From contig NC_037322.1 of the NCBI RefSeq assembly GCF_000143535.2, positions 372,001 through 436,000 of the forward strand: a stretch of DNA of 64,000 nt, given 5' to 3'. The notes below the pieces were generated by a model. The model made no database searches, was not told where the DNA came from, and saw nothing but the letters and a program-made list of their open reading frames with translations. The translations under genes and the position numbers were made by a program. Positions 56,632 through 64,000 of the stretch are shown piece after piece. Each line of letters starts with the position of its first letter. Positions within the stretch are counted from its first letter, which is position 1. Source of the DNA: Botrytis cinerea B05.10 (taxonomy: Eukaryota; Ascomycota; Leotiomycetes; Helotiales; Sclerotiniaceae).

Positions 56632-59600
56632 GAGTAAAAGGACAAAAGTGAATGATGGGATAAATGATACATGAATCGGATGAGGTTGGTCTGGGCTGGG
56701 TCGGGCGGTATTGGGTATGGTGTTTGGAACGGGTAGGCAGGTACACGGATCCAAATGGTTTGGACCTTTGGAGTTACATACTCAAGTATAGCATAACATC
56801 AATTGTAATATTCAAGAACGACCAAGGACCGCTTATTATTACTGTGAATAAATATCTCCAGTGAGATTTTATAAATGTTTGTTTGTCTAAGCGTATTCAT
56901 TTTCAATTGTCGTCTCATCTGGAAAAGAAATTCTTGTTTGCCAGGAGGCTATAAAAGTTAGGTGGTTCTTCAATACCAGACCCTATGCAGTGCGAAACTA
57001 TTCACTACAGCTTAACATAGCGACGCTGTACTCATCACACGATCCTAATCTTTGTCCTCAATAGCAATATGTATCTACAGTCGAATAATCGTAATGTGGA
57101 AGATTTCTAAAAACATTGCACCAGGATTCTCACATTCGATTTGCTTCTCGATCTCATAATCTTATCATTTTCTATCTAGTTCCATATCAGGATCCTTTCA
57201 TGCAATGTTTGGCCCCTCGCTTGCTCGGATGAAAAATTTCGTATTGTAATTTCTTCTGGCTTGATTCGTTTAAATCGGCATGTTCTATGGTCTTGGCCCT
57301 CGCATAATGATCATTTACTCAGAGCAGCTTCTAGTCTTTTCTTTAGATCTTCTATCCGCTCTTTTCCGGTCTCACAGCACACGATATATCTGGGGATATG
57401 GTCAGATTTTGCATAGCGTATTACATCACTCTCAGCTTTCTGGCGAGTCTTCGGAGCTTTCAAAACATCGTCATGACCTTCCACATCTTTTTGTTGGAAG
57501 TCATTTGTCGCGTTCTCTACATTTGAGAACTCAGGCGGCTCAATCCCTATATTGTTCGACTCCCTAAAGATATTGGCACTCTTCTTAACCTTTTCCAAAT
57601 TCTCAACATGTTTTTTGTGAATTTATATTTGATGTTCGGCTTTGGATATTGTTTGATCTTGACAGAAGCATGTATGAATGCAGTCAAAATTATCCTTGTG
57701 GATAACAAAATTCCGCAACATGGTATTGAACAATTTGTGAATGGAGTTGTGCAACAAATGTAGTTCTGGTTATCAAACACGCCGTGGGATATTCAAGAGG
57801 TGGGGTGGCCGACTTTTTGTGGCCGACTCCTGTGGCTTTGTTTGAGAATTTTACAAAATGAGACGGTAACCATAATTCTAAATAGTGATTGACCAAATAA
57901 TGAAACGCAGAGAAAGGATCAGCAAATATGTATGGAGAGAGCTGAGTCGGTCTCTTGCACAAGCAGAGCGAAAGATAAGCTTCCATACGCTAGATCTTCT
58001 ACAAACCACCAGCTCTTGGTGCTGGGTGGAGATCGTGTAAAGCTATTTGCAAATGCGCACAGAACAGAGTTATGAACGAAGAGATGGAAACGGCCTGAAG
58101 ATCAACGCGCAACAGAAGAATTCAAATTGAACAGATCTTCATGAGTCCTCACTGGAGAGCAGAGACTAAGCATGAAGTTTGAGTCCTCAGCAATCAACAC
58201 AACATCGCACTTTGGGGGCGCTGACGTCTAAAGTTTTTCAATACTCAGCAATGCATATGGTTTGTACCGAGCAACGCTTATAAAGGCATGTTAGGAGTAA
58301 AGCACAAGAGCTTCCGATGAAGATCTGGCATTATTAGAATCAGTAGAAGGTGATGGCGGGAGAGAGCTGCCTTGGGTATATTCGAAGGTATTAGGAACGG
58401 GTGGAATTCGTTGGATGGATCCAAGGTCGACCGGCATAATTCTTCGACTTCCCCTTTTGCATTCGACACGCTCACGATTAATACCATTGAACGAATATGA
58501 TTTTTTATAATAGAGTGGATGGGTCTAGCTAGGCAATGGTGTTTTGGTTCGCGGGCTTGGAATGTCATAAATAGGTAAGCCTGGTAAAATCATGACACAC
58601 AGTTGGTCTTGGCAGAAAGGAGAGATCCGGTAGCGTAATCCAAATCGTATTTACTATATTGTTAGGCGTATCGTATTGCATGATGATGATATCATTGACA
58701 CTTTCCGTGCAGTTCTTGGGAACAGATGCATGATTATGCCAATGTATAAAGAACATCAATCGAACAAATGAAGGTATGGTAGATATTAGATAGATTCAAG
58801 TAGTGAACAAAGTTAAGTGTATAAATATTCGTTATTTGTTCCAACGAGATGTCTGATCTTTATCTGAACAGGTGAAGGTATGGTATGGTAGACAGGTAAC
58901 AGACTATAGCGATAGCATTTCGTTCATATGCTCGAGCGATTTATATAGCCTTTATTTTGTCCCATTCTTCAGCAATGGCGGCATCAGAATCCCGCGATAA
59001 CTTGTCTACTATGATATTACAAATGTTAGGTCAATAGCCCCTCCAGTGATCCATCGAGGCAGAGTCACATTGGACTCGAGAGCACACGTATTACACAGAC
59101 TTGGTACACTCATGCCGAAGGATTCTCGTCCGAAGCTAGCATCTTTACACTTCTCCACAGGGTGCCTGTCCACCCAACACATAATACCAAAATTGCAAGC
59201 CGATTCAAGAGCCTTCAGGCAATGGTGGAAGTTAGATGAACCAGGAAGTTTTCTATGCTGAAAAGGTGTTAAGTTTCTAGTTTCTACTTAGAGGTTAATA
59301 AGTATATTTACAAATTCCAGTCCACAATCATCTCCTGAGCTTTTAAGATTCATTGCCACATAGCTCCGTCATTGCTTGTTCCGTCGTTCAATCAATTTCA
59401 ATTCATTGTTGCCAATTTCTTTCATCTTCACGATCGGACGAAACCCAATGCGGCAATCGAGAATACGAAGATGTGATGTTCCGTACCATACCTGGACTTC
59501 ACAAGATAGATTGAGAGTGGTCTTCAATTTCTTTACTGTAGCTTATTACCGGCTAGTCATAACAAATCCCTTGTACTCGGACTCCGATAGTGGTAGATTG

Positions 59601-60656
59601 CTTACAAGGGGAGTCTTGTACAAATAAAGAGAAAATCCTGACTAGTGCAGAGGCTAGCATCATAGTCTGCTATCTTCTCGGGCGAAGACATATGGTCTCG
59701 TGGCTAATGCATAAGCTTAGTGACAGACGCATTCACTTTCGTCAACATGGAGCTTTTTCCCTTTGTGCTTCTAAACGGGATTATGAAGCCTAGAGAAAAG
59801 ATAGATCTCAAAAGAAAAGAGAGGATCAGCGTGGAGAAAATGTCTATTTCCACAACGTACCACAGTACATTTTCTAGAAAGTATCTTGGGCGGGGAAGAA
59901 AATCTTATCTTTGTAAACATATATTTCACTGTCATTATTTGGACCACGCTGAAAGATACATTTACTGTCATTTCTACCACGATGTCATTTGGATCAGACG
60001 AAACCTAACTCTGCCAGTCAAGTTTAGCGAAGAATAGCCTGGTTGAGGAGAAAGCAGAATTGTTCAAAACACTGGGTGATGATCTTTCCTAGTACAATTG
60101 TTCTTCCATTTATTGTCAATGATTACGTACGTACTTCAATGATTTGCAAATAAGCCTTTTGGTTTCTATCTTTCGAAACAAAGTATCAGACAAGATGGAG
60201 TTGCTATATATCATCCGGTTTTGTAATTATAGTCATTAATTATTAGACGATAGTTCAGAAAAGTGTTCACCCCTACCTATCGAACGATAACATGAATCCC
60301 AAATCCCCGATCATAGCCAATCAGATATACCAAGCTAAAACTGCATCAGATGTTTCACCACACAACAAAAAACGGCAATGTAGGTATCTGCTGCTATCAA
60401 TAATAAACTCCATACTCGAGCCAAAATCCACTCGTTAAAACTCCAGGGGTATAAACAAACACCCACACCACAAGCCACCACCCCCCCCCACATTACCTCA
60501 CTAATACCCCACCACAAGCGGATACCTCTCGTGGGGGTAAACAAACCAACAAAGAAACCCCCAAAAAGGATCTCCCCCAAACGCCTCCTCCCCTCTCAGA
60601 CAACCTAACCTCGCCATGAAAACATCTCCTTCTCCAAAAGTTCAAAAAATAACACT
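56632..60656. other. 4 kb with no firmly supported gene
   Basis: AT-rich, non-repetitive sequence. Apart from the doubtful minus-strand frame at 57.3-57.6 kb, short open frames show no motifs. A minus-strand stretch at about 58278-58500 (VLIVSVSNAKGEVEELC) is mildly protein-like but unsupported. Confidence 0.4.
57311..57610 (-). CDS. Doubtful charged ORF or exon
   Basis: An open minus-strand frame of about 95 codons, Lys/Glu/Asp-rich, ending KERIEDLKKRLEAALSK, which could form a helix. It has no ATG in frame (it opens after a TAA through a CAT/TTG region), so if real it would be the last exon of a spliced gene; no confident donor exon was found upstream. Family unknown. Confidence 0.25.
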   Translation of the reverse strand, partial: HVENLEKVKKSANIFRESNNIGIEPPEFSNVENATNDFQQKDVEGHDDVLKAPKTRQKAESDVIRYAKSDHIPRYIVCCETGKERIEDLKKRLEAALSK

Positions 60657-60749
60657 TGCAGCCTGTGGGGTTCGAACCCACGCATCTCTCGATAATGGTG
60701 TGCTTAAGAAACTTAAGACCATCGCCTTAGACCGCTCGGCCAAAGCTGC
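60657..60749 (-). tRNA. tRNA-Leu (anticodon UAA) with an 11-nt intron
   Basis: Read on the minus strand, the acceptor stem pairs GCAGCTT with AGGCTGC and the discriminator is A. D arm, long variable arm (class II tRNA) and T arm (GTGGG-TTCGAAC-CCCAC) are all present. The anticodon stem is ATGGT/ACCAT with loop CT-TAA-G, so the anticodon TAA is at 60715-60713. The intron (60711-60701) sits one base 3' of the anticodon, the standard place. It contains CTTAAG, which is identical to and, being a palindrome, complementary to the anticodon loop CTTAAG, as expected of the anticodon-intron helix. Mature length is 82 nt before CCA addition. Internal A and B boxes are intact. Confidence 0.95.
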
Positions 60750-61359
60750 TTGTTGTGCTTGTTTGATGAATATGCGCACGATTTTTGTGTATATGTACAC
60801 ATTTTGATAGGGGACATTTTTAGATTGATCAAGTACCCATGGATTGAAAATTAGGGGTTTCGGTTACGCATCGAATAGGTTGCTGAAATGTTAGCTGCCC
60901 TATGAGAATTCATTGATTTGGAAATCAATGGGGCAGCAAAGTCTGGAGCAGCCGAGTACTATAAACCACTCTGAAAATCAATTGTATCTACGGTTCGTGA
61001 GATGATGTTAATGCATTGTTGTTTCTTTCTCGGTTTAAAAAGTACATCTCGAATGTGGCATCCCGCTGGCAGTTTCTCAATTCACCTTTATTAGACCTCG
61101 TTCTCCGCTACTACGATGGATATAAGATACGGATTTGACTTTCCCGCCTGTCGTTTTGTGTATAGTGAATGGATATGTATATATTATGCTAAATTTCATT
61201 TAAGCAAAATACAATTCAAAGCATAGTATGGAAGTCAAGGCGTTCTTACAGCGACCAATTCAGAATACAACATTTTATAGATTTGGTCTTTCACATAAAT
61301 GTCTTATACATTCTTATACTAATTGTTTTAGATCCCCTCAGTTTCCTTGAAGAAGACTC
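60750..61359. other. Spacer between tRNA-Leu and membrane-protein gene
   Basis: No gene was seen. AT-rich sequence near 61180-61330 is probably the 3' flank of the minus-strand gene that follows. Confidence 0.5.
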
Positions 61360-63202
61360 CTAACGCTTATTCAGAATTATTTCCAGTCCTTTTACTAGCA
61401 AGAAAATACTCCCAAGCCAAGCTACAAAACAAATTATAACCAAGCAAAGCACCACAAAGCACCACCAAAGCCTCGGCGTCTTCTTGGCTACTTTCCCCAT
61501 CCAACTGCTCACCCAAAACCTTTGAATATCATGATCTATGAATATTAATGTCGCAAACCACAATACGAAAAGATCGACAAATATCCATTCGAGATATACT
61601 ATCGCGATTCCCAAGCCTAGAAAAGATGGCGGTTCAAATAGGCCTAAAAATATGGTGATTCCTCCAGTGATTACGGAGAGGAAATAAATGATGTAAATTA
61701 GTTTTTTGAACCAAACTTCATTTTCGATCTCAATCTTGACTTGACCCTTCTGTGCATTGGTCGAGGTTGAGGTGTATGTCTGAGACAGATCAATAGATGA
61801 CGGCAATATGTTGTAATCACTAGAGGTGTCAGGAGATGTTTGTGCATCGGTGAGAAACTTCTTTCGTAGAGACATCGCATCTGGAGGGGACGAGTATGCT
61901 TCTTATAAGGTATTAGCTCGTTTCTGAGTATTGGCATGATTGTAAACTTGCCATAAAAACTCAAGAGTGGTAAGATCATAAGCGTTAAGCTAAGTACTTG
62001 TCCAAATCCCCAATCATTCTCTTCCGAAAGTACGGCCGACATCATTTCAGACGAATCAAGATTGTCTCGAGAATTGGGGAGATTTCGAATAGTAAAGATA
62101 CGAACTGTACCCCAAACAAGAGCAAAAGAGAGCCATCCCAGCTGAGTATTTTAGTAAAGTGCCGTCAATAAGTATTGAGTGTTTCGTACCTCCCATATAG
62201 TTGAGTCAAAGGTCTGCCTACAAGCAACAAATATTGCGTAGAGAGACCGTAGAATTCTATAGCTCCACTTTCGTCTTCCCATCCCATTCAATCTTGATTC
62301 TATTGATTTCATATTTTTGATCCCAAAGAGGCCGGCTAACTTGTCAAAATATAGAAATTTGGCCGCCAAGGTCACTACTTGACCAATACTTTCATAGTAT
62401 AACAACAATGCCCTAGTTGAGTAACTGAAAACTAGGATGAGAAATGCGAGTACAACGTAAGTTCCGTTGTACTGGATATCGAGTAGATGATCTTGCCATA
62501 TCCATGGAATATCTGGCCGAAAAAGACACCATGCTGGGAAGCTCATTGGAGGACTATATTTGGAATCATTTGAAGATGCACCTATCACAGTTCCACTGAC
62601 CCATCCAGCAGTATACACCATACACATTAGTATAACAGCTAGAACGCCCATAGCAACTACACGAATGACTTTGATCTTATTATTAGAGCGGTTTTCTTCC
62701 CTTAAAGCTATCAAAGTTAGTTCGGACACATTGAGATCTGACGACTCATGTCAGTCTTACCGGTAAGAGTCAATATATGTGTAAAGCTTGAAAACCAAGC
62801 AAGGTTTAATACCGTTGACCAGTATAAGAATCGAGTCCCGAAGATAATTGAGATACTCCTGCTATGAGAACCGCGATTCCTAAAACGACCTGTTGGTCGC
62901 TGAAATTTAGAATCACATTTCCAAGGGCAAATGACCAAATATCCAGTTTGGGTGTATTTTTATCTGGAGAACGGAGATGGTCGATTCTAGCTTTGGCCAC
63001 ACAGCATATTAGAGTGAGGTACACCGAAATAACAAATGTCAATATTGTCTGCAAGATTTGTTAGCGAATTGATTGATAGACCAGGTGATGATCAAAGAAA
63101 TTCACTTGATCATACTCCAATACCTCCAATATCAGGGTTTGCTACCAAGGCCGGGTAGGATGTACAGTTCCATCCTTCGGCTTGCTCATCACCTGACGAC
63201 AT
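61360..63202 (-). pseudogene. Multipass membrane protein gene with a one-base frameshift
   Basis: Five exons: 63116-63202, 62761-63048, 62190-62707, 61952-62141 and 61360-61880. They would encode about 534 residues with eight or more membrane helices (for example TILTFVISVYLTLICCVA, VVLGIAVLIAGVSQL, TYVVLAFLILVFSYS). The N-terminus (WNCTSYPALVANPDIGG) and the SFALGNVILNFSDQQ and LNLAWFSSFTHILTLT segments resemble a multipass protein family I know only from filamentous ascomycetes; function unknown. Exon 2 changes frame at about 62821-62828. The first part ends SSGLDSY and family-like sequence resumes one base out of phase at YWSTVLNLAW; one missing base restores all downstream phases. The fourth intron (61881-61951) uses a GC donor (GCAAGT). 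If the frameshift is real the gene is inactive; a single-base assembly error is the alternative. Confidence 0.75.
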
Positions 63203-64000
63203 GCTGCCAGAAATGCTGATCTATGTATTGAACGATTTCATTTGCGAAGATGAAAAGCCAATTCAACAAAGCAAGTGAATGTCATATTATAGCTACCTTA
63301 GATTTGAATACAGGCTGGGGAGTGGTAAGAAAAGTGCTGTGGTGGCCATGCATATGGCGCAGCAATCCTATTGCCAGGGCATAACGAATAGAAAATCAGT
63401 ACCCCAAAATACGGCCGGGGTGGTATTTTCAATTGACGAAATGCAAAAAAAAGAATCCAATCGAAGTGACAAATGAGATGGGAGAATTGTTTTCTTGGCA
63501 GCACTCCATCCTATCCTTCCCGCCGAATTAAGCGCTGGTTTGGCACTTTGCGTGAGCCTACTTTCAGGGCCTGTATGTAATATTCCGTGTCACCTGCATG
63601 AATAATGCAGTAAAGATACATACTACGTTGACCTCGACATAGGTATGTGACGGCGCAAGAAAGCAAGGTGCGAGTGAAAGGTCCTGGAGCAATACCAGAA
63701 TCAAAAGGAGGTTCAACTACTAGTCTGAGCCAGAGGTGTCCAAACCAAACATCCGGAGGAGATTTCCCGCACATCTGAGGGAAATTCCCAAATCAGATGT
63801 GCAACAAAAGTGCGGTGGTTCTTTCCCACATGAGATTTGCAACAAAACGTCGTCGCTCTCACGAATGTGATGTTTCAATGGAAAATCGCCAATTTAGATG
63901 CGCAATTGCTTTGATTGAAGAAAGCAAACATGTGGTACGTATACCAGGTGCAAGGTTCCTCAGCCACGATGAGAATTGCACGCTAGCTCAATTCGGTTAG
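63203..64000. other. End of window, no gene supported
   Basis: Upstream region of the minus-strand membrane-protein gene. It contains the inverted repeat listed separately and two imperfect copies of a GATNTGCAACAAAA motif (about 63796-63848). Short frames to the end of the window show no motifs. Confidence 0.4.
63769..63802. repeat. Nested inverted repeat (hairpin-forming)
   Basis: GCACATCTGA at 63769-63778 is perfectly complementary to TCAGATGTGC at 63793-63802, with a 14-base loop that itself contains the palindrome GGGAAATTCCC. Possible protein-binding site, terminator-like hairpin or transposon-end relic; no adjacent gene explains it. Confidence 0.6.

Noticed and set aside
59046..60037. 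Plus-strand ORFs of 65-105 codons
   Set aside because: Composition is unremarkable, with no domain pattern and no splice path joining them.
1..64000. CRISPR arrays, rRNA genes, intact transposons
   Set aside because: No direct repeats with regular unique spacers, no rRNA-like conserved blocks, and no transposase or reverse transcriptase motifs were seen. CRISPR is also not expected in a fungal genome.

Overview
The window looks like nuclear DNA of a filamentous ascomycete (Pezizomycotina). Supporting signs are short GT-AG introns (mostly 50-150 nt) with CTAAC/CTAAT-like branch sites, an intron-bearing tRNA-Leu, and fungal-restricted families (RTA1, UstYa/DUF3328, SSN8 cyclin, fungal 7TM proteins). 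The protein repertoire and long AT-rich, microsatellite-filled spacers would fit a helotialean such as the Sclerotiniaceae, but that placement is inference. Exon boundaries were worked out by hand from splice signals, reading phase and family patterns.

Layout. 1-3.6 kb: a possible gene tail, an intronless short-chain dehydrogenase and a C2H2 zinc-finger frame that lacks an ATG. 3.6-5.6 kb: an AT-rich, probably decayed block. 7.1-8.4 kb: a three-exon small mitochondrial-type protein (minus). 8.4-20.7 kb: a gene-poor stretch packed with microsatellites and minisatellites; its only convincing gene is a 197-codon serine/asparagine/glutamine-rich ORF (minus). 20.7-30.1 kb: a compact housekeeping block, with cyclin C (ssn8, minus) divergent from a calcium-regulated mitochondrial carrier (plus), and a syntaxin-8-like SNARE (minus) divergent from a RING/TRAF-type zinc-finger E3 (plus). 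A 195-bp (TGTAT)39 array lies between the carrier and the SNARE.

30-40 kb: a broken Vps62-like gene, probable gene relics, and an ABCG-type transporter with a cysteine-rich N-terminal region. 42.6-47 kb: two minus-strand membrane-protein genes in tandem, a 12-exon fungal 7TM protein and an RTA1-family protein. 49.6-50.7 kb: a TLC-like membrane protein.

52.4-56.6 kb is the most interesting locus. A minus-strand gene of eight exons encodes a secreted, cysteine-free, Tyr/Gly-rich repeat protein with Kex2-type Lys-Arg sites. It is transcribed divergently from a UstYa/DUF3328 gene carrying both HxxHC-type motifs. This pairing is the hallmark of dikaritin-type fungal RiPP pathways (ustiloxin, asperipin and phomopsin classes), but the repeat architecture here differs from the described ones, and every repeat module is an exon (or exons) bounded by phase-1 introns that split a Tyr codon.

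57-64 kb: mostly non-coding, with an intron-containing tRNA-Leu(UAA) and a five-exon multipass membrane protein gene carrying a one-base frameshift and a GC-AG intron. No rRNA, CRISPR array or intact transposon was seen.
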